A DNA stretch of 25,793 nucleotides from JAHEEL01 sp963785245. Lineage in GTDB: Bacteria; Actinomycetota; Acidimicrobiia; Spongiisociales; UBA5794. The DNA lies in the NCBI GenBank assembly GCA_963785245.1, contig CAWAUO010000020.1:1-25793 (forward strand), read 5' to 3'. Both the position numbers and the translations under genes were made by a program. A model generated the notes under the pieces. That model was not told where the DNA came from, made no database searches, and worked only from the letters and a program-made list of their open reading frames with translations. Of the stretch, positions 8,050 through 15,865 are shown piece by piece (the first letter of the stretch is position 1; the number at the start of each line of letters is the position of its first letter).

Positions 8050-8474
8050 TTCGACCCTCCAAACCGCACTCCGAGGAGCGCCGCGAGGAAGCCGACCGCG
8101 ATCGATCCGGCCGGGTAGCCAATCGCCAGGAGCCAGTCCCCCGCCCTCGCGAGTTCGAGTACCTCGGTTGAGAACAGGGAGAACGTGGTGAACGCACCCA
8201 GGATCCCGACGCCGACAAACGGGATCAAGAACGGTGAAGAGTGAGAGCGGCCGGCATGCCGGGCCACGACGTAGCCGAGAACGAGCGAACCGAGAGCATT
8301 TACGAGGAATGTGGACCAGAGCAGGTCGAGTCTTGTCGCATCGACAACGTCGATGACGGCAGCACGTCCGATGGCACCGACCGCACCGCCAGCTGCTACC
8401 GCGAGCCGTCGTCGGCCGGTGATCGACGTCGAGAGGCTCAGTCGGTCGGTCACGGAGGGCGGTGACGCTACCAC
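8046..8474 (-). CDS. crcB: Fluoride exporter/channel CrcB (Fluc), first subunit
   Basis: A 142-residue CrcB paralogue with four hydrophobic helices. Visible motifs are LAVAAGGAVGAIGRAAV, LWSTFLVNALGSLVLGYVVARH (conserved Asn) and VGILGAFTTFSLFSTEVLEL, the TTFS pore motif. Its N-terminus is about 20 residues longer than the partner. The GTG at 8474 lacks a good ribosome site, so the start is uncertain. The overlap with the next crcB and the DUF190 gene one base further make a tight three-gene fluoride operon. I looked for a fluoride riboswitch in 8475-8545 and saw no credible match. Confidence 0.9.
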   Translation of the reverse strand: MVASPPSVTDRLSLSTSITGRRRLAVAAGGAVGAIGRAAVIDVVDATRLDLLWSTFLVNALGSLVLGYVVARHAGRSHSSPFLIPFVGVGILGAFTTFSLFSTEVLELARAGDWLLAIGYPAGSIAVGFLAALLGVRFGGSK

Positions 8475-8545
8475 TCATTTACCCGGATGCGGCCGATGCC
8501 GTCCCTACGATGCCGTGTCCGGCAACGCATTCCGAGGAGGCAATC

Positions 8546-8827
8546 ATGGAGAAGAAGTTCAGCCCAGGCGACATTTTTGACCTGACGTTCACCAAGTTCG
8601 TAACGCCGGTTGTCATCAAGATTGCCTTCATCGTCGTCCTGGTATTCGCGGGACTGCTGTGGCTCTTCGCCATCATCGGCGGATTCAGCAGCAGCTTCGG
8701 CGCCGGTCTCGGCGGCATCGTGTTCGGTGGCCTTGGATTCCTGCTGTTCGTGTTGCTCTACCGCATCATGTTCGAACTCGTCATGGTGATCTTCGCCATC
8801 AAAGAGAACACGGATCGCCTGCCGTAG
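8546..8827 (+). CDS. DUF4282 small membrane protein
   Basis: A 93-residue protein with two hydrophobic helices (about residues 19-45 and 52-82) separated by a Gly-rich turn, matching DUF4282: F.PGDIFDLTFTKFVTP at the N-terminus, and a second helix ending LYRIMFELVMVIFAIKENT. Function is unknown. The start is fixed by GAGGAGG at 8534-8540, five bases before ATG. It diverges from the crcB operon and is followed by a hairpin at 8852-8877, so it is probably a single-gene transcript. Confidence 0.88.
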   Translation: MEKKFSPGDIFDLTFTKFVTPVVIKIAFIVVLVFAGLLWLFAIIGGFSSSFGAGLGGIVFGGLGFLLFVLLYRIMFELVMVIFAIKENTDRLP

Positions 8828-8851
8828 TCGGTCCTCGATGGCCAACGCATT

Positions 8852-8877
8852 TCGCCCCGGTCACACGGCCGGGGCGA
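8852..8877. terminator. Hairpin terminator after the DUF4282 gene
   Basis: A 9-bp inverted repeat, TCGCCCCGG/CCGGGGCGA, with an 8-base loop sits 25 bases after the DUF4282 stop and 44 bases before the convergent LCP stop. No T-run follows; it could serve both strands. Confidence 0.7.
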
Positions 8878-8920
8878 TCCTGGTCCCAGACTGGGGCAGC
8901 CCGATCGCTCCACCACTCGG

Positions 8921-10582
8921 CTACTCAACCGGCGGATCGCACTCGCTCACACCGCTCGCGCTCTGAGCCGATACGCCCTCTGCGATCACCTTCTTGACCT
9001 TCGACCGGATCCGCCCGAGATCCGGGATCGGGTGGTACCTGGCGTCCCGCTCGGGGCCGTAGTACGGCGGATTGAACCCGACGGAGGCGATCTGATCGAA
9101 GTCGAGCGTCGCCGCCGCACGGACCAGGTCGGGCAGGAATGCCACCGGTACGTCCGTCACCACGTAGTTCTCGATCGCGCCGGCAATCGCGGGGAATGAT
9201 CGGAAGAGCGTCCACGGGTCTGCCTCCCCCGCCACTGCCCGCAGGAGGCATCGCTGTCGTTCCATGCGTGCATAGTCGGACGAGCCCTTGCGCGCCCGCG
9301 CATAGGCCAGTGCTTCGGTGCCGGAGAGATGGTTCATGCCCGGCTCAACGTCGACGGTCGCCCACCTTCCGCCCTCCTCCGGGGGAGAGACCTCAGATTC
9401 GAGCGCCTCGTGGACATAGACATCAACACCGCCGACGGCCTCGATCAATTCGACGAATGCCTTCATATCCACGAGCACGTAGTAGTCGATGTTCAGGCCG
9501 ATCATGTGCTCGACGACGTCACGGAGCGCCGCCATGCCCGGGTCTACTTCATTCGGGTAGGACCGGGTCCACTTGCGCGTGTATGGGTACAGGGCGTTGA
9601 TCTGCTCAGGGAAGCAGTGACACGAAGAGAATCCCGGCTGGTCGAGGACACCGTCCCCGTCGGCGTCCGTCCACGTCGACGGATCGTTGATCGGTGAGAT
9701 CCTGCGCTCGAAGTCGACGAACGCATTCCTGAAGCGCTTCGGCATCGGAATCTGGCCCATGTTCCTGGGAATGCCGAACAGCGCGGCCTCCCCGGTCTGC
9801 AGGTCCATGGTCGCCACCATGATTGTGTCGGTCCTCAGGCCGCCGCGCCCGGGACCGGAGTCGCCGCCGGCCAGGAGGAATGTCAACCGATCAGCGTCCA
9901 CTCGGTCTTCGAACGGCAGGAACGGAGCCGGGGATGTCCCCGACGTGATGTCCGGACGCGCAGCGATCGCCTCCGGATCCCCGATGCCGGGCCGAAAGAT
10001 CAGGTTCCGATTGGGAGGGCCCTCGGTGGTCGTCGTAGACGGCGGGATGCTCGTCGTGGTCGTGGTCGTCTCAACCGTCAGTGGATCCGGAACGATGTCG
10101 GCTTCAACCGACGGCGGGGCGAGCGTGACGGACGTCGAGTCCGCGCCCTCGGCAGAGACGAACACCCGATCGATCAAGCGCACGCTCTGGAATCCGTAGA
10201 CCCCGAAGATCAAGTGCGGGAGAGCGACGAGAGCAATGAGCACTCCCAGGACGCCGAGGGACCAGCGACCGGCTCCATCCGCAGCAAGGCGGTACGCATC
10301 CCCGATCGCAAACACCCGCCAGGCGAGCACCACGATGTTGACAGCCAGGAGGGCCCAGAGGACAGCGGGGCGAACGACGGCCTCGAGAACTCCAACCACC
10401 CCACCCCACGCTCCGAACAGCACCGCGCCAATGAGGAGCAGCATTGGAGACGCGACCAGGAGCCCACGCCGCAGTCGCCCCGCATACCACTGCCCCGAAC
10501 CCGGGATCAGCGCAGAGAGGGCAGCCGCCAACCCGGGCTTCTTCGCGTCCGGTTCGGGTTTGGCAGTCAACTCGCCGTCCAT
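8921..10582 (-). CDS. LytR-CpsA-Psr (LCP) family protein with N-terminal membrane domain, paralogue 1
   Basis: A 553-residue envelope protein. Residues 16-40 read GLAAALSALIPGSGQWYAGRLRRG, a short motif seen in small helical membrane proteins. Three hydrophobic helices follow (about 38-60, 72-92, 106-128), then a Thr/Pro linker at 168-192 and an extracytoplasmic LCP domain at about 232-455. LCP features are LRTDTIMVATMD, IPRN, GGVDVYV and ALAYARARKGSSDYARMERQR, whose arginines bind the polyprenyl-pyrophosphate substrate. LCP enzymes transfer glycopolymers from lipid carriers to peptidoglycan. An insert at 304-330 carries D306/D308/D310/D314 (DxDxDGxxD, calcium-loop-like) followed by C321xC323. 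ATG 10582 is preferred; TTG 10591 is an alternative. It is a close relative of the next gene. Confidence 0.88.
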   Translation of the reverse strand: MDGELTAKPEPDAKKPGLAAALSALIPGSGQWYAGRLRRGLLVASPMLLLIGAVLFGAWGGVVGVLEAVVRPAVLWALLAVNIVVLAWRVFAIGDAYRLAADGAGRWSLGVLGVLIALVALPHLIFGVYGFQSVRLIDRVFVSAEGADSTSVTLAPPSVEADIVPDPLTVETTTTTTSIPPSTTTTEGPPNRNLIFRPGIGDPEAIAARPDITSGTSPAPFLPFEDRVDADRLTFLLAGGDSGPGRGGLRTDTIMVATMDLQTGEAALFGIPRNMGQIPMPKRFRNAFVDFERRISPINDPSTWTDADGDGVLDQPGFSSCHCFPEQINALYPYTRKWTRSYPNEVDPGMAALRDVVEHMIGLNIDYYVLVDMKAFVELIEAVGGVDVYVHEALESEVSPPEEGGRWATVDVEPGMNHLSGTEALAYARARKGSSDYARMERQRCLLRAVAGEADPWTLFRSFPAIAGAIENYVVTDVPVAFLPDLVRAAATLDFDQIASVGFNPPYYGPERDARYHPIPDLGRIRSKVKKVIAEGVSAQSASGVSECDPPVE

Positions 10583-10627
10583 CGGGCACAACCTATCCCA
10601 GAACCCGAGGAAAGACGACCCGGGAGA

Positions 10628-10755
10628 AGTCGCCAGTCACCGGTCACCAGTCGCCAGAAGGACAAGCGAACGGCTACGAGGTACGAGGTACGAGGTACGA
10701 GGCACGAAGCGTGCAGGGAATCGGACTGGGGATCGGGGACTGGCGACTGGCGACT
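10628..10755. repeat. Array of 7-bp repeats between the two LCP genes
   Basis: Three tracts lie in a 174-bp spacer. Bases 10628-10657 hold four heptamers in reverse orientation (GTCGCCA, GTCACCG, GTCACCA, GTCGCCA). Bases 10675-10709 hold five tandem heptamers, TACGAGG four times and then CACGAAG. Bases 10725-10755 hold forward heptamers of the form YGGNGAC (for example CGGGGAC, TGGCGAC, TGGCGAC). The outer tracts form an imperfect inverted repeat around the central one. The same YGGNGAC unit recurs at 16011-16045. It resembles the STRR heptamers known from filamentous cyanobacteria. Confidence 0.85.
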
Positions 10756-10756
10756 G

Positions 10757-12397
10757 CTAGATCCGGCACTCGGTGTCTCTGCCGGTCTCGGTGGGGGTTG
10801 AGGCGTCGGCGCTCAGGATCTGCTGGACCTTGGCCCGGATCGCCGCAAGGTCGGGGATCGGCTGGTTGCGGTGGTTGCCCGTTGGGGCATAGTCGGGCGG
10901 CGTGAATCCCACGGTGACAATGTCATCGAAGTCGAGCGCGGCCGCCTGCGCGACAAGCGTTGGCACATAGTCGAGCGGGATATCCGTTCGCACGGACGAC
11001 TTCACCGCTCGAGAGAGGGAGGCAAATCGACGAACGATCGTGACCGGGTCGGCGCTCGCTGCAACCGCTTTGAGCATGCATCGCTGGCGCTTCATGCGGA
11101 CGTAGTCACTGCTGGTCTTGCGCTCCCGGACGTAGGCGAGCGCTTGATGGCCGTTCAACCGACGCCACCCGGGTCGGATGTTGACCTCAATCCAATCTTC
11201 GCCCTCACGGGCCGGCGAGACCTCGGCCTCCACCGAACCCGTCACGTACGTGCGAACGCCGCCGAGGGCGTCGACCACCCGAACGAACCCCGACATGTTG
11301 ACCAACGCGTAGAAGTCGATGTTGATCCCAAGCAGCATCTCGACACTATCCCTGAGCGTCGCCATGCCCGGGTCCACTTCATTGGGATAGGTGTCGGTCC
11401 ACGTGCGAGTGAACGGATAGATGGCGTTGATCTGGTCGGGGAAGCAATTGCATGGAACGAACTGATCTGGCACACCATCACCGTTGTCGTCAGTCCACTC
11501 CCGTCGCTCCTCCCACGGTGTGAGTCGTTGCTCCAGATCGATGAATGCCAGGCTGTACTCCGGATTGAGCGGGACCTGCACCATGTTTCGCGGAATGCTC
11601 ATGAGCGCCGCCCGACCCGTGAGCGTGTCAAGCGTCGCGACCATGATCGAGTCGGTCCGGAGACCGCCACGACCCGGGCCTGCATCACCGCCCGCGAGCA
11701 GGATTGTGATCCGATCGATCCCCTCGGTATCGGCCGACGGCATCAATTGTCTCGCTTCGACGGGGGGCGCGATGATCTCAGGCCAGGTCGCGATTGCCTC
11801 CGGATCTCCGAGTCCGCTTCGGAAGATCAGGTTCCTGGTGGATCGCGGCGTCACGATGACCGGTGCAGCCACAAGCGCCGGGTCCGGTACCGAGATGATC
11901 GCAGTGTCGTCGGGAGCGAACGGTGCGGGACGCGGCGGCGACGCTTCGACGAAGATCGGGGCTGCGACCTCGCCGTCGACAAACACCGACTCGAGCAGGT
12001 CGATCGCTTCGAGATCGTACGCCACGAAGACAGCATGAGGTACTCCGACGGCAACGACCGTGACCGAGAGCACCCCGATGGCGAGCCAACCGGGCTTCCG
12101 GCCCCGCCGGTTGATCCGGAAGGCGTCGATCACCGCCCACTCCCGCCAGGCAAGAATCGCGAGATTGACCGCAAGCAACGTCCACAGTACGGCCGGTTGC
12201 ACTACGAGTTCGAGGATGCGAAGAACACCGCGGGACCAGAAGGCGCCCGCCACCGCAACCAAGACGAACGTCGGGAGGAACGCGAGGATCGCTCGCCGAA
12301 TCCGGCCGCCATACCATTGACCGGCGCCGGGGATCACCGCGGACAGCACCGCGGCGAGGCCGGGCCGATTCGATAGGTTGGTACTCGTTTCGGTCAT
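10757..12397 (-). CDS. LytR-CpsA-Psr (LCP) family protein with N-terminal membrane domain, paralogue 2
   Basis: A 546-residue paralogue of the downstream LCP gene with the same order of parts: GLAAVLSAVIPGAGQWYGGRIRR (13-35), three hydrophobic helices (about 37-55, 65-84, 103-127), a Pro-rich linker without the Thr run, and an LCP domain from about 228. It keeps LRTDSIMVATLD, SIPRNM, ALGGVRTYV and ALAYVRERKTSSDYVRMKRQR. The insert repeats the pattern D303/N305/D307/D311 followed by C316xC318. Likely role is attachment of a wall glycopolymer to peptidoglycan. ATG 12397 has GAGG almost touching it, a poor spacing, so the start is only likely; no other in-frame start nearby fits better. The stop lies directly against the heptamer array. 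Confidence 0.88.
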   Translation of the reverse strand: MTETSTNLSNRPGLAAVLSAVIPGAGQWYGGRIRRAILAFLPTFVLVAVAGAFWSRGVLRILELVVQPAVLWTLLAVNLAILAWREWAVIDAFRINRRGRKPGWLAIGVLSVTVVAVGVPHAVFVAYDLEAIDLLESVFVDGEVAAPIFVEASPPRPAPFAPDDTAIISVPDPALVAAPVIVTPRSTRNLIFRSGLGDPEAIATWPEIIAPPVEARQLMPSADTEGIDRITILLAGGDAGPGRGGLRTDSIMVATLDTLTGRAALMSIPRNMVQVPLNPEYSLAFIDLEQRLTPWEERREWTDDNGDGVPDQFVPCNCFPDQINAIYPFTRTWTDTYPNEVDPGMATLRDSVEMLLGINIDFYALVNMSGFVRVVDALGGVRTYVTGSVEAEVSPAREGEDWIEVNIRPGWRRLNGHQALAYVRERKTSSDYVRMKRQRCMLKAVAASADPVTIVRRFASLSRAVKSSVRTDIPLDYVPTLVAQAAALDFDDIVTVGFTPPDYAPTGNHRNQPIPDLAAIRAKVQQILSADASTPTETGRDTECRI

Positions 12398-12712
12398 TCC
12401 TCGTCGTCCCGTCTCCGACCGGGGATGCCCGATATGGAACCGCTCACCCCCGCACTCCCCACGCAACGTCAACGCTCAGATGCCCGGCACGGGTTCCCGC
12501 TCGACCGATCTCGCGGCCGCACCCGCCGTGACCCTCGGGTGCCGCCTCTCGTGCACCTCCAGCGCCGAACAACCAACACCAGAGGACGAGACCCCCAACC
12601 ATCCGAGGCTAGCAATCGCTCCACCGCCGAAACTGCCGCGGCCCGATCGCGGTCGGCATCCACGCGGCTGAAACAGGGCGTTAGCCTTCTCCCTACAACC
12701 GAGGGAGGTCGT
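12398..12712. other. Divergent intergenic region between the LCP and formiminotransferase genes
   Basis: This 315-bp region must hold the promoters for both divergent transcripts. An in-frame extension of the downstream gene crosses it, but its translation is low-complexity (Arg/Ser/Pro rich) and unlike the enzyme. TTGACG on the minus strand (12472-12467) could be a -35 box, but no matching -10 is evident. No RNA gene or repeat was recognised. Confidence 0.5.
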
Positions 12713-14371
12713 GTGAAACTCGTCGAATGCGTCCCCAATATCTCCGAGGGCCGAGACCTTTCGGTGGTCGATTCGATCACCGCCGAAATCGTCGGGGTGG
12801 AAGGTGTCGAGCTGCTCGACGTCGACCCGGGCGCGGCCACGAACCGAACGGTCATCACCTTCGTCGGATCTCCAGAGGCCGTCGAGGACGCTGCGTTCGC
12901 GGCCATCGCGAGAGCCGCCGAACTCATCGACATGACGCGGCACACCGGCGAACACCCACGGATGGGAGCCACCGACGTGTGCCCATTCGTTCCGGTTGAG
13001 GGGGCAACACTCGAGGACTGCATCGAGATCGCCCACCGTCTCGGACGCAGGGTCGGCGACGACTTGGGAATCCCCGTCTACCTCTATGAACACGCGGCAC
13101 CAGACGGCAGACGCTCGCTCGCAGACGCCAGGAGCGGCGAGTACGAGGGTCTGACGACGCGCGCGGATTCGCCGGACTTCGGCCCGGCGATCAACCCAAC
13201 CGCCGGAGCGACCGCCATCGGAGCGAGGCAATTCCTGATTGCCTACAACGTGAACCTCAATACGACCAACCGCAAACTGGCGCATCAAGTGGCGTCTGCC
13301 GTGCGGACGCTCGGGACAGCGACTCGAGGTGCCGATGGGAAGATCATCAAGAACGAGCACGGGAGGACCGTGTTTGCCCCCGGTCGATTTGAGGAAGTCA
13401 AGGGTGTCGGCTGGTACATCGACGAGTACAACCGGGCCCAGGTGTCCCTGAACCTCACGGACACGTCGGTATCGCCGATGCACGAGGTGTTCGAGGCGTG
13501 CCGCGAGGAGGCAGCGAGCCGCGGCATGCGGGTCACCGGGTCTGAGATTGTCGGACTGGTGCCCCTTGGGTCAATGCTCGCCGCGGGCGACTACTTCCTC
13601 ACGGCGCAAGGCCGTTCGACGGCCATCCCGGAGCGTGACCGCGTTGCAGCGGCTGTCGTGTCGCTTGGCCTCGATGAATTCGCCCCGTTCGACCCCGCTG
13701 CCAAGATCGTGGAGTACCGCTTCGGTGGAGCACCGACCGGATTGGCCGACAAGACGTTGGCCGCGTTCTCCGACGAACTATCGACCGAGTCGCCAGCGCC
13801 GGGCGGCGGATCGGTCGCGGCGCTTGCCGGCGCCCTCTCCGCCTCACTCTCGTCGATGGTCGCTGCACTCACGTTCTCGAAACTGGGGATGGAAGCATCC
13901 CGGCCGGCGATGGAGTCGGCGGGCCGGGACGCTCAAGTGCTGAAGGACTGGTTCCTCACGGCCGTCGACCGGGATACGGATGCATTCAACGACGTGCTCG
14001 CAGCGATCCGGATGCCGAGGAGGTCAGATGAGGACCGTGCCGCGCGGGATGATGCGATGGCAGAGGCGAACCTCAAGGCAACGATGGTGCCACTCGGGGT
14101 GCTCGAACGGAGTGTCGAGGCGCTCGAGCTTGCACTCGCTGTCGCCTTGGACGGCAATCCCAACTCGGTGTCGGACGCAGGCGTGGCGGCCGCCTGTGCA
14201 CTTGCCGCGGCCGAAGGCGCGTCACTGAACGTGCGCATCAACCTGGATGGCCTGGAGGCCGACGTCAGCGAGATCGTCGAGCGGCACGAGGCAGCCCTCG
14301 CCAAGGCGAGGAATCTCTCGGTCCGGACAGCCAGCGCCGTCGCGACCCGCATGTCCGACCCGCCGGCCTGA
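12713..14371 (+). CDS. ftcD: Bifunctional glutamate formiminotransferase / formiminotetrahydrofolate cyclodeaminase
   Basis: A 552-residue fusion. Residues 1-180 and 181-325 are the N- and C-terminal formiminotransferase subdomains: KLVECVPNISEGRD at the start, and HTGEHPRMGATDVCPF with His81 aligning with the catalytic histidine of animal FTCD. After a linker, residues 345-545 are the helical cyclodeaminase domain with PAPGGGSVAALAGALSASL (361-379). The enzyme moves a formimino group from formiminoglutamate to tetrahydrofolate and then deaminates it to 5,10-methenyl-THF, linking histidine breakdown to one-carbon metabolism. The order and size match mammalian FTCD. The start is GTG 12713, four bases after GGGAGG. 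No other hut gene is next to it. Confidence 0.93.
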   Translation: MKLVECVPNISEGRDLSVVDSITAEIVGVEGVELLDVDPGAATNRTVITFVGSPEAVEDAAFAAIARAAELIDMTRHTGEHPRMGATDVCPFVPVEGATLEDCIEIAHRLGRRVGDDLGIPVYLYEHAAPDGRRSLADARSGEYEGLTTRADSPDFGPAINPTAGATAIGARQFLIAYNVNLNTTNRKLAHQVASAVRTLGTATRGADGKIIKNEHGRTVFAPGRFEEVKGVGWYIDEYNRAQVSLNLTDTSVSPMHEVFEACREEAASRGMRVTGSEIVGLVPLGSMLAAGDYFLTAQGRSTAIPERDRVAAAVVSLGLDEFAPFDPAAKIVEYRFGGAPTGLADKTLAAFSDELSTESPAPGGGSVAALAGALSASLSSMVAALTFSKLGMEASRPAMESAGRDAQVLKDWFLTAVDRDTDAFNDVLAAIRMPRRSDEDRAARDDAMAEANLKATMVPLGVLERSVEALELALAVALDGNPNSVSDAGVAAACALAAAEGASLNVRINLDGLEADVSEIVERHEAALAKARNLSVRTASAVATRMSDPPA

Positions 14372-14415
14372 CGACATGTCGGTGCCCGGGATCCCCCGCG
14401 AAAGATGACAGAGAA

Positions 14416-14446
14416 CTGTGATGCGAACCGAGCATTTCTGTCACAG
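14416..14446. promoter_or_regulatory. Imperfect inverted repeat upstream of the coiled-coil gene
   Basis: CTGTGATGC and GCATTTCTGTCACAG form an interrupted palindrome whose outer six bases (CTGTGA/TCACAG) match perfectly. It lies 46 bases before the coiled-coil gene start and 44 bases after the ftcD stop. It could be an operator or a weak terminator for ftcD; spacing is too wide for a standard CRP-type site. Confidence 0.35.
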
Positions 14447-14492
14447 CCCGCGGATACGTTGGTCGCGGAGGACATGAGCGAAGGAGTTGACC

Positions 14493-14930
14493 ATGTCGAG
14501 TCTGCGAGAGCGCAACCTCCTGTATGCTCGGCTCGAAGAGGTGCTTGGAGCCGAACCCGCCGGGATTCTCATGAACCACATCCCGACCGAGACCGACCTG
14601 GCCACAAAGGCGGACATCGACGCGCTCAGCAACAGCGTCGATGGCCGATTCGATCGCATGGACGAACGCTTCGACCGTATGGACGAACGCTTCGATCGCA
14701 TGGACGAACGCTTCGATCGCATGGACGAACGCTTTGACCGTATTGATGAACGCATCGACCGCACCGATACCCGCCTCGATCGGCTCGAGGCGTCGATGGT
14801 CCGGTTCGATACCAAACTCGACGGATTCCACGCGGCCCTGAGAGACCAGACTCGGACGTACATGCTGACCATGACCGGCGTGATGGCCTCGTTCGCGGCT
14901 GTCGTGGTGGCCACCGGCATCCTCACCTGA
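14493..14930 (+). CDS. Coiled-coil protein with C-terminal membrane anchor and heptad tandem repeats
   Basis: A 145-residue protein in three parts. Residues 1-45 (LRERNLLYARLEEVLGAEPAGILMNHIP, then ATKADIDAL) resemble an N-terminal module of many actinobacterial coiled-coil proteins. Residues 52-100 are seven heptads derived from RFDRMDE, a continuous coiled coil. Residues about 124-144 (MLTMTGVMASFAAVVVATGIL) form one membrane helix near the end. This layout resembles bacterial DUF1640/CCDC90-like proteins, but I cannot confirm that family. Start ATG 14493 has AAGGAG six bases upstream. The heptads are encoded by near-identical 21-bp DNA repeats. Function is unknown; oligomerisation at the membrane is likely. 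Confidence 0.8.
   Translation: MSSLRERNLLYARLEEVLGAEPAGILMNHIPTETDLATKADIDALSNSVDGRFDRMDERFDRMDERFDRMDERFDRMDERFDRIDERIDRTDTRLDRLEASMVRFDTKLDGFHAALRDQTRTYMLTMTGVMASFAAVVVATGILT
14646..14792 (+). repeat. 21-bp tandem repeat encoding coiled-coil heptads
   Basis: Seven consecutive 21-bp units begin at 14646, 14667, 14688, 14709, 14730, 14751 and 14772. Units 1-4 encode RFDRMDE almost without change (CGCTTCGATCGCATGGACGAA type), unit 5 encodes RFDRIDE, and units 6-7 diverge (RIDRTDT, RLDRLEA). Near identity of the inner units suggests recent expansion by slippage or unequal recombination. Confidence 0.92.
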
Positions 14931-15011
14931 TCCGGCGCCGTCGGTTCGGGTCCCCGGCTCTTGCATCGGGCGATGCCACTGGTTCCGACTCGCCAACCGG
15001 CCTGCTTCCAG

Positions 15012-15845
15012 CTACCAGCCGAGGTGCACGCCGGCGGCCGTGAGGAGCACGACCATGAGGCCAACGGCCATCTGGGTCCAACCGATCACGCGCGCCTCGA
15101 CCGGTGGTCTGTTGAGAGAGACGAGCGCCACCACCCCCACGAATCCGATGGCCGGCACGCTGAGCCACGGAATGATGCCGAACGCTGCTGCGATGGCAAC
15201 CGCTGCAGTGCACGCTGCCTGGACGGCGTAGACCTTCGACGCACCCACCGGCTTCCCCTTGTTCCTGCGGATCTGCCCGCGCACCAGGACGATCGCGGCG
15301 ACGTCACGCGCCGCGAGCACGAGCCACAGGCCGAACGCCGGGGCGAGACCCCATCCGCTTCCGAGTGCGATCGCAGACACTGTGGCCCCCATGGCGATTG
15401 AGCCGAAGAGCTCCGGGAGCAGCACGCGGTTCTTGCTGTGGGCATCGGCGCGCAGCGCATAGAGAGCGAACGGGGCAGCGACCAGAACGGGAATCCAGAA
15501 TGGGCCTTCTGCCGTGAAGAACGCTCCAACGACTCCGACAAGTGCGATGCCCGCGTACAGGAGCGAGAAGACCAGCGCGATCCGCGAGCGCGGCAGCCAG
15601 CGCTTCCGCACGATGTCGGTTGAGACGATCTTGACCGGACGCCGAGCGAGGAAGATGCCGAGGGCCGCAGCGGAGAGTTCCCAGGCAGTCACCGAAGCAG
15701 CCACCAGCAGACCGAGCAGAATCGGTTCAAGGGTGAATCCCCATCCCCCGTGCTCGGTCGGGAGCGCAATTGACCGAATCCGCGGACGAACACCGTTCGC
15801 CGTGGATCCGGGGGCCTCATCCGTCGCGTCGCTGCTCTCGGTCAC
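15012..15845 (-). CDS. YwiC-like integral membrane protein
   Basis: A 277-residue protein with about eight to nine hydrophobic helices after a polar 25-residue N-terminus. The motif ALPTEHGGWGFTLEP (residues 27-41) is the hallmark of the YwiC-like family, which is widespread but uncharacterised. Other features are FLARRPVKI and a basic cytoplasmic loop RGQIRRNKGKPVGASKV. A transport or lipid-linked role is possible, but nothing here decides it. The start is a GTG at 15845 without a clear ribosome site, so the N-terminus is uncertain. It is convergent with the coiled-coil gene and divergent from the CLC gene. Confidence 0.82.
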   Translation of the reverse strand: MTESSDATDEAPGSTANGVRPRIRSIALPTEHGGWGFTLEPILLGLLVAASVTAWELSAAALGIFLARRPVKIVSTDIVRKRWLPRSRIALVFSLLYAGIALVGVVGAFFTAEGPFWIPVLVAAPFALYALRADAHSKNRVLLPELFGSIAMGATVSAIALGSGWGLAPAFGLWLVLAARDVAAIVLVRGQIRRNKGKPVGASKVYAVQAACTAAVAIAAAFGIIPWLSVPAIGFVGVVALVSLNRPPVEARVIGWTQMAVGLMVVLLTAAGVHLGW

Positions 15846-15865
15846 GGCAGTGATGATATGGGGAT

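Noticed and set aside
8475..8545. Possible fluoride riboswitch upstream of crcB.
   Set aside because: By eye there is no match to the conserved riboswitch core sequence on the minus strand; left as a check, not a feature.
10628..10755. Possible CRISPR array from regularly spaced repeats.
   Set aside because: Units are 7 bp and directly tandem with no spacers of 25-40 bp, and no cas genes are near.
10871..12376. A 501-codon open frame on the plus strand opposite the second LCP gene.
   Set aside because: Its translation is rich in Arg, Asp and His with no recognisable motif, and it lies antisense to a well-supported coding gene; typical high-GC shadow.
12425..12712. In-frame N-terminal extension of the formiminotransferase gene.
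   Set aside because: Low-complexity translation before a GTG with a strong ribosome site; the family begins at KLVECVPN.
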